In this document: positions 1-5,985 of the stretch, piece after piece | How positions within the stretch are numbered: position 1 is the stretch's first letter | How the letters are laid out: every line of letters begins with the position of its first letter | Assembly (NCBI GenBank): GCA_964464635.1 | Contig: CAYXGT010000083.1 | Span: 1-11,593, forward strand | Reading direction: 5' to 3' | Origin: CAYLMG01 sp964464635 | GTDB taxonomy: Bacteria; Planctomycetota; Phycisphaerae; Sedimentisphaerales; Anaerobacaceae | Length of the DNA: 11,593 bases | Notes under the pieces: model-generated | Databases searched by the model: none | The model's input: the letters and a program-made list of their open reading frames with translations, nothing else | What the model was told of the DNA's origin: nothing | Position numbers and translations under genes: made by a program

Positions 1-19
1 ACCATATTCTCCAGTCCAT
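1..19 (-). CDS. Start of a further operon gene, cut by the window edge
   Basis: On the minus strand, nine bases after the stop of the NuoH-like gene, an ATG (19-17) follows a GGTGA ribosome-binding-like sequence (23-27) and opens a frame reading M-D-W-R-I-W before the window ends. The tight spacing fits another subunit of the same membrane complex. In related group 4 hydrogenase operons a hydrogenase small or large subunit or an antiporter-like subunit would be expected here, but six residues cannot decide. Confidence 0.35.
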
Positions 20-27
20 AATTCACC

Positions 28-972
28 TTATAACCAGCTTATTTGTGTACTATTGCCGACAATCGCTAAGGCTATTGCTAAAACCATAATCAGGCCGCAC
101 CATACCCAGAAGAATCTCATCGCCTGGTCTATTCGAAGTCGCGGATTGGTGTTTTTTATCAATATTATCAAAACAAGTATAAGTACATATTTGCCGATTC
201 CCAGGACAAGAGGCCAGCCGCTGGTCCTGAACCCGCCCATAAAGACCATCACTAAAAACAGCGGCAGTGCAACAAGCATAATCGTCTGCATCAGCTTCCA
301 GACCGCAAGCAAAGGCCCGGAATATTCAATCAGCATTCCGCTGGCAAGCTCGGTTTCAGATTCTGCTATATCGAACGGCACAAACCCCAGCTTGGCCTGT
401 ACGCACAATAGACTTATCGCGAATGCTATAAAGCCGGATATGCTCAGTACCGGTGCCTGCTCGGCTAACCTGGCAATGTTGAGCTCGCCGCCGCTTTTGA
501 TAATCACAACTATCAATGCCAGTACTAACGGCAGCTCATAGCCCATCACCATCTTCATTTCCCTGCTTGTCCCGATTGATGCATGGGGCGAAGCACTGGC
601 GCTTGCACCTAAAATCAAGGCCAGTGACGGTAAAACCATCAAATATATAGCTACGATAATGTCACCGACAAAAGCAACCTGCCGCAGCGTTATTAGCCAC
701 AGCATCGTTGACAGCAGAAGCACGCCTGCGAAACCCACAACAGGCGCACCGATGAAAATACCCTGCTGGGCCTCCTGCGGTATCAGCGTCTCCTTGCCCA
801 AAAGTTTTACAACGTCGTAGAACGGCTGAAGCAGCGGCGGGCCTACACGCCACTGAACAAGGGCGCTTACCTTGCGAACTATCCAGTAAGCGATAAAACC
901 TGTAATCGTGGTAAAAATAAAACCCGGGAAAACTAATATCCAGAACAAATTATTCATAAAAGTTTCGAACAT
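28..972 (-). CDS. HycD/EchB/NuoH-family membrane subunit of a group 4-type hydrogenase-like complex
   Basis: A 314-residue polytopic membrane protein of the complex I subunit 1 family (NuoH, HycD/HyfC, EchB). About eight hydrophobic segments are visible (near residues 8-32, 74-96, 100-125, 143-160, 176-192, 221-247, 255-273 and 288-307). Family signatures are R42 followed by GPPLLQP (44-50), the REMKMVMGYELP region (137-148), PFDIAESETELASG (199-212) and NPRLRIDQ (276-283). In this family the protein anchors the soluble catalytic module to the membrane and helps couple electron transfer to ion movement. The ATG at 972 lies three bases after the stop of the upstream polyferredoxin gene; a GGAG about 12 bases upstream is only a weak ribosome site, so coupling is likely. 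The length and lack of a quinone-module neighbour favour a hydrogenase-type paralog over true NuoH. The family is sure; the exact complex is inferred. Confidence 0.9.
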   Translation of the reverse strand: MFETFMNNLFWILVFPGFIFTTITGFIAYWIVRKVSALVQWRVGPPLLQPFYDVVKLLGKETLIPQEAQQGIFIGAPVVGFAGVLLLSTMLWLITLRQVAFVGDIIVAIYLMVLPSLALILGASASASPHASIGTSREMKMVMGYELPLVLALIVVIIKSGGELNIARLAEQAPVLSISGFIAFAISLLCVQAKLGFVPFDIAESETELASGMLIEYSGPLLAVWKLMQTIMLVALPLFLVMVFMGGFRTSGWPLVLGIGKYVLILVLIILIKNTNPRLRIDQAMRFFWVWCGLIMVLAIALAIVGNSTQISWL

Positions 973-975
973 CGC

Positions 976-1503
976 CTATGTCTTCTCCACTTTACGCACG
1001 AACGGCTCCCAGAGTACGCCTCCGGCAACTTTAACAACAATATCATCGAAGACCTCTACAAGGTCACTTTCCTTTTTCAAATCGACCTCTCTGTAATCTA
1101 TGCTGCCGTTGGTGCAGGTCTGCACACACAAGGGTTTTTCATTCGGTGCAAGTCTGCCTTTGCAGACATCGCATACACTGTCGACAAACGGTATCAGGTC
1201 GGTATAAATCGTCCCGAAAGGACACGCCACGGCACACGTGCCGCAGCCGGTGCAGAGCATATTATACCTCTTCAGTATCTTACCCTCCCTCAACCCCTCT
1301 TTGGGTATCTTCTCGAGTGCGTCACGCGGACAGGCCGCAATGCACGGTGCCTGCTCACACCGACGGCATATCAGCGCAAATCGTATCTTCTCTAAAAGCT
1401 CATCAACTCCTTTATTATCAGGATGATGCTTGTAAGAACATCTCACATTCGATTCCTGCTGAGTCGTTACCCTCGCTAAATCTATCACCAGCTTTTTACC
1501 CAT
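976..1503 (-). CDS. HycB-like polyferredoxin (4Fe-4S electron-transfer subunit)
   Basis: A 175-residue iron-sulfur protein of the HycB/HydN/CooF/DmsB type, expected to pass electrons between redox subunits on the cytoplasmic face. Cys groups are C46-C49-C54-C58 (then P), C84-C87-C90-C94 (then P), and C111-C114-C126-C130, enough for three [4Fe-4S] clusters. The N-terminal Cys motif found in typical four-cluster members is absent: that region carries only C22, in RCSYKHH. The start is the ATG at 1503, not the in-frame TTG at 1515, because the TTG is itself part of a TTGAGGA ribosome site five bases before the ATG. The gene sits between the HydG-like flavoprotein (55-base gap) and the NuoH-like membrane protein (3-base gap), so it probably wires the NAD(P)H-linked module to the membrane module. 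Function is inferred from family and position. Confidence 0.88.
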   Translation of the reverse strand: MGKKLVIDLARVTTQQESNVRCSYKHHPDNKGVDELLEKIRFALICRRCEQAPCIAACPRDALEKIPKEGLREGKILKRYNMLCTGCGTCAVACPFGTIYTDLIPFVDSVCDVCKGRLAPNEKPLCVQTCTNGSIDYREVDLKKESDLVEVFDDIVVKVAGGVLWEPFVRKVEKT

Positions 1504-1508
1504 AACAA

Positions 1509-1515
1509 TCCTCAA
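1509..1515 (-). promoter_or_regulatory. Ribosome-binding site that fixes the polyferredoxin start
   Basis: On the minus strand the sequence reads TTGAGGATTGTTATG; GAGGA (1513-1509) is five bases from the ATG at 1503. The upstream TTG that could extend the frame by four codons overlaps this site, so it is not the start. Confidence 0.65.
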
Positions 1516-1558
1516 AGCGATTAATTATCCTGTATTCTGTATCCTGTGTCCTTAAAAA

Positions 1559-2380
1559 TCAGTCCCAGATATTCGGGTATCCTTTTATCTGCTCGTATGT
1601 GAATACAGGCCCGTCCTTGCATACGTAATATTTGCCTATCATACAGTGACCGCACTTGCCGAACCCGCAGCTCATATTCTTTTCCATCGAAAGATAGATG
1701 TCTTTCGGCTCAAAGCCGAACTCTATCATCTTGAGCGTGGCAAACTTCATCATTATTGGAGGCCCGCATATCACCACAACAGCATTCTTTATGTTCACAT
1801 CCTTCTTATCGCATATCGTTGTCACCACACCTTCATTGTGCTTCCATTTGCCGTTAGCCTTATCAACGGTCAGCTTCATATCCACTCCGTCGAGCTTCAT
1901 CCATTTGTTGAACATCACATCTTTGTAGATAAAGTCTTCCGGCGTCCTTGCTCCGTACCGGCATACGACCTTCTTGAAATCCTTTATCCTTTCTGTCAGC
2001 GTAAGAAAAAGCGACCTGATGGGGGCCAGTCCGACGCCGCCGCCGACTATATAAATCTCTTTACCGGCAAAATCATCGACAGGATAGCCGTTGCCGTAGG
2101 GCCCGCGGAGGCCGACCTTCTGTCCTTTTTTGCACTCGTGCAGCAGCCCTGTAACTCTGCCCGCCTTCATAATCGTTATGTCCATCTTCTCTTTCAGCGA
2201 CGGTGACGACGACGGCGTAAAAGGCGCTTCGCCTTCGCCGGGAAGAGTAAACTGTACGAACTGGCCCGTGGTGAATTCAAATTCCTCTTCCGGCACCACC
2301 ACGAACGTCTTTATCGTGGGCGATTCGTCAATGACATCTGTGATTTCACAGTTTATCGGCTGATATAAAGTCGGTTTCAT
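1559..2380 (-). CDS. HydG-like FAD/NAD(P)-binding [2Fe-2S] electron-transfer subunit
   Basis: A 273-residue ferredoxin-NADP reductase-fold protein of the family containing the hydrogenase/sulfhydrogenase gamma subunit (HydG), AsrB and PyrK. FAD-domain motifs are GQFVQF (39-44) and PSSSP (56-60). NAD(P)-domain motifs are VGGGVG (112-117) and CGPP (205-208). The C-terminus carries C238, C243, C246 and C254, the expected [2Fe-2S] ligands. Such proteins move electrons between NAD(P)H and iron-sulfur partners. The ATG overlaps the stop of the upstream HydB-like gene by four bases (ATGA), the classical arrangement for the beta-gamma diaphorase pair, and strongly suggests a complex. Length is normal for HydG. 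PyrK is a less likely alternative because no pyrimidine gene is nearby. NADH versus NADPH preference cannot be read from the sequence. Confidence 0.88.
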   Translation of the reverse strand: MKPTLYQPINCEITDVIDESPTIKTFVVVPEEEFEFTTGQFVQFTLPGEGEAPFTPSSSPSLKEKMDITIMKAGRVTGLLHECKKGQKVGLRGPYGNGYPVDDFAGKEIYIVGGGVGLAPIRSLFLTLTERIKDFKKVVCRYGARTPEDFIYKDVMFNKWMKLDGVDMKLTVDKANGKWKHNEGVVTTICDKKDVNIKNAVVVICGPPIMMKFATLKMIEFGFEPKDIYLSMEKNMSCGFGKCGHCMIGKYYVCKDGPVFTYEQIKGYPNIWD

Positions 2381-3429
2381 TTTGTAACTTTGGCCTTTGG
2401 TCTGCTCTTTAATTCCTCGTTAAGTTTTTTTAGTACTTCACGAATATCCATCTTATGCGTATCTGCGTCGATGCACCTGCCGCACCCGACACACATATAA
2501 ATCCCGTACCTGTCAAGGAAAAACGAAAACTTGTGCAGCAATCGGTGCCTGATTCTGTCGCCGACCGCCTTTCTCGGATTCTCGCCGCCTGCAACACGTG
2601 CATAAGCCATTCGCATACAACTGTCAATCATCTTCATCTTCGCGAAATAGTTCTTTTGTTTTACATCGTAGAGATAAAAACAGTGGCACGTCGGGCAGAC
2701 CCTCGTGCACGCCTGGCACTCAACGCACTTTTGCGACTCGATATCGAAAACTTCGGAATCAGCATTTCTTTCAATCACCTCGTTCGGCCGGGCGTCCAGT
2801 TCGAATTCGGCATTTTGCTTTTTCAGTTGTTCAATCGTTTTTGCACGAATGGCATCTCTTTCGTCGATTGCGCCGCCGGTGACTTCGCCGAACAAATCCT
2901 TGTTTTTATTGATAAACCTCTCGCCTCTGTCTGAGCCGGCCTCGACTATAAAGCCGTCTTTTACCTTAGATAGGTTCAAATCGAAACCTTTATCCGAGTA
3001 GGGCTTTCCCTCGAAAAGTGTGCAGCAGCAGCTCGGTCCCGGCTCGAAACAGTCGCCGGATATGATAAACATCTTCTCCCGTCTTGCTTTGTAGTAGGGG
3101 TCGACGAATTCCGGCTCTTCGATGAAGACCTTATCGAGCGCTTCCAGAGAACGCAAATCGCAGTCCTTAAGCCCGAAAACAGCGAATTCCTTTACCTGAG
3201 GCGGCTCAGCCGGCTCGGGATAAACTGCCGCAAGCTCGCGAAACGGAAAAAGAAAGTCCTTTATCGGCATACAGGAACGTATGTTATTGAGCTCTGTTTG
3301 CTGCTCCGATTCGGGATTGTATTTTATAAATACATAGTATTCACCGCTTTTTTTGGGGACATAGAGCTGCATCTGGGCATTAACGGCATCCAGAAACGGT
3401 TTCAATTCTCTTGTAAAAGCTGTTTTCAT
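2377..3429 (-). CDS. HydB-like 4Fe-4S subunit (hydrogenase/sulfhydrogenase beta-type)
   Basis: A 350-residue protein of the family that includes hydrogenase beta subunit HydB and anaerobic sulfite reductase subunit A. An N-terminal domain (about 1-200) contains family-like stretches at GLKDCDLRSL (86-95) and GPSCCC (131-136). It is followed by a ferredoxin-like region with C235-C238-C241-C245 (then P) and a second motif C313-C316-C319. The fourth position of the second motif, where a Cys is expected, is D323. The protein should relay electrons between the HydG-like flavoprotein encoded next, with which it overlaps by four bases, and downstream clusters. The ribosome site is weak (AGAGACC). 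The 115-base gap to rex contains no clear terminator, so co-transcription from the Rex-controlled promoter is likely. AsrA is the alternative, but the HycB-like and NuoH-like neighbours favour a hydrogenase-type role. Confidence 0.87.
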   Translation of the reverse strand: MKTAFTRELKPFLDAVNAQMQLYVPKKSGEYYVFIKYNPESEQQTELNNIRSCMPIKDFLFPFRELAAVYPEPAEPPQVKEFAVFGLKDCDLRSLEALDKVFIEEPEFVDPYYKARREKMFIISGDCFEPGPSCCCTLFEGKPYSDKGFDLNLSKVKDGFIVEAGSDRGERFINKNKDLFGEVTGGAIDERDAIRAKTIEQLKKQNAEFELDARPNEVIERNADSEVFDIESQKCVECQACTRVCPTCHCFYLYDVKQKNYFAKMKMIDSCMRMAYARVAGGENPRKAVGDRIRHRLLHKFSFFLDRYGIYMCVGCGRCIDADTHKMDIREVLKKLNEELKSRPKAKVTK

Positions 3430-3544
3430 TTTGGTCTCTATTTTGGTTTATCAATCATTAACTTTCTTATGTTATTAAAACTTCAGACAAAAGCACATTC
3501 GGTTAATTTTTGCTACTCTTTTTTGCTTCTGTTTTTATTTTCTC

Positions 3545-4168
3545 CTACCTTGCTGGCATATAGTAGGGCAGCCGTGCGAAGTCAAGGGCGATGTTGATTG
3601 TTATAACCTTGACTTTTTTCGGCACCTTTATCCGGCAGGGTGAAAAGTTCAAAATACCTGTAACACCTGAATTTACAAGGGCATCGGCAGTCTTCTGGCT
3701 CGCCTGCCTTGGGACAGTTATGATACCTATCTTTACATCTTTGTTTTTCAGGTTGGAAATTTTCGATACGTCCTGAACTGTTATCCCATTTGTTTTTTTG
3801 CCAACTTTTTTGGGGTCGTTGTCGAAAGCCGCCACAATTTCAAAGCCGTACATCGTAAAACCCGGATAGGCCAGGACAGCCGAGCCTAAATTGCCGACGC
3901 CGACGAGGGCGGCCTTGTGAATAGTATCAAGTTTCAGTATTTTCTTTATTTGCGTTATTAACTTTTCAACATCATAGCCTACGCCGCACGTGCCGAACGC
4001 TCCGAAATACGAAAAGTCCTTTCTTATCTGCCAGGGATTAGCTCCTAAATGACCTGATAACTCCTTGCTGGATATGTTCTTATAACCCTCTCTAGAAAAG
4101 CCTGTCAGGTCCCTTAGATAGATAGGCAGACGCTTTATGGTTTCATCCGGTATCTTGCGATAATTCAT
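3545..4168 (-). CDS. rex: Redox-sensing transcriptional repressor Rex
   Basis: A 207-residue protein matching the Rex family along its full length. The N-terminal winged helix (about 1-80) begins with the typical IPDETIKRLPIYLRDL and includes NISSKELSGHLGANP and the recognition segment IRKDFSYFG (48-56). A Rossmann domain follows with GVGNLGSA (90-97), AAFDNDPKKVG (113-123) and ILNFSP near the C-terminus. Rex dimers bind operators when NADH is low and release them when NADH rises, derepressing fermentative, respiratory or hydrogenase genes. Here rex is the first gene of the hydrogenase-type operon. Its own promoter carries a Rex-like operator, so autoregulation plus control of the downstream redox genes is a natural inference. 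The ATG at 4168 is preceded by AGGT five to six bases upstream. Length and motifs are normal. Confidence 0.96.
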   Translation of the reverse strand: MNYRKIPDETIKRLPIYLRDLTGFSREGYKNISSKELSGHLGANPWQIRKDFSYFGAFGTCGVGYDVEKLITQIKKILKLDTIHKAALVGVGNLGSAVLAYPGFTMYGFEIVAAFDNDPKKVGKKTNGITVQDVSKISNLKNKDVKIGIITVPRQASQKTADALVNSGVTGILNFSPCRIKVPKKVKVITINIALDFARLPYYMPAR

Positions 4169-4203
4169 TGTTTACCTAAAATATTTTACCCTTTAGATTG
4201 AAT

Positions 4204-4221
4204 TTGTGTTCACAATCACAA
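4204..4221 (-). promoter_or_regulatory. Rex operator (ROP-like palindrome)
   Basis: Minus-strand TTGTGATTGTGAACACAA has perfect outer half-sites TTGTG and CACAA separated by eight bases, the same 18-bp architecture as the Rex consensus TTGTGAAnnnnTTCACAA; 11 of the 14 defined positions match. It lies 36 bases upstream of the rex ATG and immediately downstream of a candidate -10 box, so binding would cover the transcription start. The assignment rests on motif match plus position next to rex. Confidence 0.75.
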
Positions 4222-4225
4222 AGTT

Positions 4226-4253
4226 ATTTTATTGTTATTTTTCTTTGAGTCAA
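4226..4253 (-). promoter_or_regulatory. Candidate sigma-70-type promoter of rex and the hydrogenase-type operon
   Basis: On the minus strand, -35 TTGACT (4253-4248), a 16-base spacer, then -10 TAAAAT (4231-4226). The predicted start near 4219 falls inside the Rex-like operator. The surrounding DNA is AT-rich, so chance matches are possible, but the position relative to rex and the operator is good. Confidence 0.55.
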
Positions 4254-4630
4254 GAGAATTTATAAAATTTTTTTTCCTTTTTTTCGGATTAAAAATTGAT
4301 TTTTGCAATAACTTTTTATATTGAGAAAGCTCGTTTTAAGCCTGAAAATGAGGGGTACTTGGACACCTGGTGAAACGGGACTTTTTTGCACTGAATGATG
4401 TAAATAACTATATAGTAAAGAGATACAACGATTTATAAGCTTTTTGAAAATAGTCTAAAATGACCAAAAAATGACAAAAATTGCGTGCTTTTGACAGAAA
4501 AGTAACGGGAAATTGCACATTTTTGACAACTTTTTGAATCTGGTAAAAAAAGTCAAGTTATCGACTCTTGAAGTCGAGTTATTTGTATATAATGAAGAAA
4601 TTCAGGACAAAACGTGTCGACTCCACTTAA

Positions 4631-4709
4631 GCAGATTTGCAGAACCGACCTTGGCAAATCTGCTCAATCGACTTCGGCAAAGTTGGCAGTTTCACTTCGG
4701 CAGATTTGC
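4631..4709. repeat. GCAGATTTGC inverted and direct repeats
   Basis: GCAGATTTGC occurs at 4631-4640, as its exact reverse complement at 4654-4663, and again at 4700-4709. The first two could form a 10-bp stem with a 13-base loop; the second and third a 10-bp stem with a 36-base loop, so two alternative hairpins are possible. ACTTCGGCA is also directly repeated (4671-4679 and 4694-4702). No T-run follows, so this does not look like a simple terminator. Confidence 0.7.
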
Positions 4710-4715
4710 GTAACT

Positions 4716-4745
4716 ACTAATACATATACTAATACAATACTAATA
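4716..4745. repeat. Short degenerate tandem array of ACTAATACA
   Basis: Copies at 4716-4724, 4728-4736 and a truncated ACTAATA at 4739-4745, with a period of 11-12 bases. It lies between the GCAGATTTGC block and the strong hairpin, forming one composite repeat region. Only three units are present, so slippage is a sufficient explanation. Confidence 0.5.
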
Positions 4746-4754
4746 AAGATACTA

Positions 4755-4797
4755 CAGACGACTTGCCTTTGCCTGCCTACCGCAGGCAAGTCGTCTG
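4755..4797. repeat. Perfect 13-bp inverted repeat hairpin
   Basis: CAGACGACTTGCC (4755-4767) pairs perfectly with GGCAAGTCGTCTG (4785-4797) around a 17-base loop. An alternative nested stem GCCTGC/GCAGGC (4771-4776 and 4782-4787) uses part of the same bases. It lies 86 bases past the stop of the acetyltransferase gene. It could slow or end that transcript, but no U-tract follows in either direction; a dispersed palindromic element (REP or MITE-like) is at least as likely. Confidence 0.65.
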
Positions 4798-4883
4798 ATG
4801 GAACAAAAAGAGGTGCCAAGTCTTCGCTTCGGTTTGAGGTAAGAGATGCGGGAAACAAAACAAGAAGCTGGTTATGATGCGCC

Positions 4884-5336
4884 TTAAAGGTTTTTTATTA
4901 CCGCGATTTCGTCGCAGTTGTTTTGCTTGGGGCAGCGGGCGCAGTCGCTCCAGACCTTCATCGGCAGCTTGTCTTTATCGATCAGTTCGAAGCCCAATTT
5001 TTTGAAAAAGGCCGGCTCTAATGTTAATGCAAAAACACGTTTAAGACCGAGCTCGATGGCCTGCCTGAGGGCTTCTGCCACGAGCAGCCTGCCGACACCC
5101 GTTCCTTTGTAACCATCATTAACCGCCAGTGATTTAATCTCAGCTAAATCTTCCCATATAATATGCAGTGCACAGCAGCCAACGATTTTTACATCAGCTT
5201 CAGCCACAGTAAAGGTGCGCAGATTCTCATAGATATCGGCTTTCGAGCGAAACAGCATCTTATCCTGTTCTGCGTAATCGCTTACAAGGGCATAAATCGC
5301 GTCAGCATCCGAGATTTTTACACTGCGTACATTCAT
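4884..5336 (-). CDS. GNAT N-acetyltransferase, ArgA-like (amino-acid/glutamate N-acetyltransferase family)
   Basis: A 150-residue single-domain GNAT protein. The acetyl-CoA-binding motif is GYKGTGVGRLL (75-85), following the beta strand AEIKSLAV (65-72). The C-terminal segment MKVWSDCARCPKQNNCDE contains C132-x2-C135-x5-C141, which resembles the tail of short stand-alone N-acetylglutamate synthase-like proteins (COG1246 type); glutamate acetylation for arginine synthesis is therefore the favoured but unproven role. No arginine gene is in the window. I place the start at ATG 5336, not the in-frame TTG 5366, because homologous GNATs begin with a strand like MNVRSVKISDADAI and because a good promoter ends eight bases before this ATG. 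There is no ribosome site in front of it, consistent with a leaderless message. The gene diverges from the fatty-acid-like operon. Confidence 0.85.
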   Translation of the reverse strand: MNVRSVKISDADAIYALVSDYAEQDKMLFRSKADIYENLRTFTVAEADVKIVGCCALHIIWEDLAEIKSLAVNDGYKGTGVGRLLVAEALRQAIELGLKRVFALTLEPAFFKKLGFELIDKDKLPMKVWSDCARCPKQNNCDEIAVIKNL

Positions 5337-5344
5337 AAGCGGCA

Positions 5345-5373
5345 AGTATAAACAATCGGCTGACAATTTCCAA
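5345..5373 (-). promoter_or_regulatory. Candidate promoter for a leaderless acetyltransferase mRNA
   Basis: On the minus strand, -35 TTGGAA (5373-5368), a 17-base spacer and -10 TATACT (5350-5345). Only eight bases separate the -10 box from the ATG at 5336, so transcription should begin at or within a base or two of the start codon. The absence of a Shine-Dalgarno sequence agrees. Confidence 0.45.
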
Positions 5374-5475
5374 TATCAATACTAATTTCAATCCCGAAAA
5401 AATTAAATCGAGCCGATATTAAAATGCGAAAAAAAGCTGGTAAAATGGCTGCGTATCGCTAAAATGACAGCCATT

Positions 5476-5946
5476 ATGAGATTTATCCTGATAGATAAGG
5501 TTATATCGCTTGAAAAGGCAAAGCAGATAAGAGCCGTCAAGAGTGTGTCTCTGGCGGAAGAGTATTTGGCCGACCATTTTCCGGCATTTCCGGTTCTGCC
5601 GGGAGTCCTTCTATTGCAGGGCATGATAGAATCCGCATCCTGGCTCGTGCGGGCGACGGAAAATTTCGCTCACAGTATGATATTGCTTGAACAGGCGAGA
5701 AATGTTAAGTATAAGAGTTTTCTGGCGCCTGGCGGCGTGATTGAGTATAACGTCGAGGCCAGAACGATTGAGGAAAACCTCAGCAGCTTTACCGGCGAAG
5801 GCGTCTCAAACGGCGAAAAAATAGTAGAGGCCAAATTCGGGCTCAGGCATTTCAACCTCGCTGATAAAGATTCAGCTATGGCTGAGGTTGATAGTTGCAT
5901 AATTGAAAGCCTGAAACAAAGATGGAAACTATTAACAGGCCATTAA
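5476..5946 (+). CDS. FabZ-like hotdog-fold protein with catalytic Glu replaced by Gln
   Basis: A 156-residue hotdog-fold protein of the FabZ (3-hydroxyacyl-ACP dehydratase) family. The catalytic His is kept in DHFPAFP (H34). In active FabZ a Glu lies 14 residues after this His, in the sequence PGVLxxEAMAQ; here that position is Q48 (PGVLLLQGM). The start at ATG 5476 is chosen over ATG 5464 because it aligns exactly with the paralog at 6398 (MRFILID versus MRWIWID), giving H34 at the same residue number in both. Neither start has a clear ribosome site. The gene opens the acyl-chain operon, 40 bases before the ACP gene. Likely roles are a weakly active or non-catalytic partner of the intact FabZ at 6398 or a dehydratase with altered chemistry. 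No confident promoter was found in the 139-base gap shared with the divergent GNAT gene. Confidence 0.85.
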   Translation: MRFILIDKVISLEKAKQIRAVKSVSLAEEYLADHFPAFPVLPGVLLLQGMIESASWLVRATENFAHSMILLEQARNVKYKSFLAPGGVIEYNVEARTIEENLSSFTGEGVSNGEKIVEAKFGLRHFNLADKDSAMAEVDSCIIESLKQRWKLLTGH

Positions 5947-5971
5947 AAAATATTGAAAAGAACAATTTACC

Positions 5972-5977
5972 GGAGGT
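5972..5977 (+). promoter_or_regulatory. Strong ribosome-binding site fixing the ACP start
   Basis: GGAGGT lies eight bases upstream of ATG 5986 and 14 upstream of the next in-frame ATG at 5992, favouring 5986. It is by far the strongest ribosome site in this operon, consistent with high carrier-protein demand. Confidence 0.7.
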
Positions 5978-5985
5978 AAAAAAGT

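Larger units (their letters stand above)
4254..4883. other. Gene-poor AT-rich interval with repeat block
   Basis: No convincing gene is present on either strand. The part from 4254 to about 4620 is very AT-rich with runs of T and A, plus one more GC-rich patch near 4350-4382 (GGGGTACTTGGACACC followed by GAAACGGGACTTTTTT) that I cannot assign. A small inverted repeat TCGACT/AGTCGA with a 5-base loop lies at 4561-4577. From 4631 to about 4800 there is a clear repeat block (separate entries). From 4800 to 4883 I see nothing definite. Short open frames here have atypical, repeat-derived translations, no ribosome sites and no recognisable domain. Confidence 0.6.

Noticed and set aside
53..541. 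Long plus-strand open frame opposite the NuoH-like gene
   Set aside because: It is antisense to a clear membrane protein, has no domain or ribosome site, and is explained by the codon pattern of the real gene.
1504..1515. TTG start four codons upstream for the polyferredoxin
   Set aside because: The TTG is part of the TTGAGGA ribosome site that serves the ATG at 1503.
1520..1556. TATCCTGT direct repeats between the HydG-like and polyferredoxin genes
   Set aside because: Two or three short imperfect copies in a low-complexity gap; slippage is enough to explain them.
4513..4713. Possible small plus-strand gene in the intergenic region
   Set aside because: No ATG start or ribosome site; its second half is merely a translation of the GCAGATTTGC repeat block.
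4631..4745. Possible CRISPR array
   Set aside because: Repeat units are only about 10 bases, alternate in orientation, lack regular unique spacers, and no cas genes are nearby.
5337..5366. TTG start for the GNAT gene
   Set aside because: The added residues do not fit the GNAT N-terminus, and the likely promoter -10 box lies within this stretch.
5464..5475. Upstream ATG for the first FabZ-like gene
   Set aside because: The ATG at 5476 aligns exactly with the start of the paralog at 6398; neither has a ribosome site, so this is a preference and not proof.
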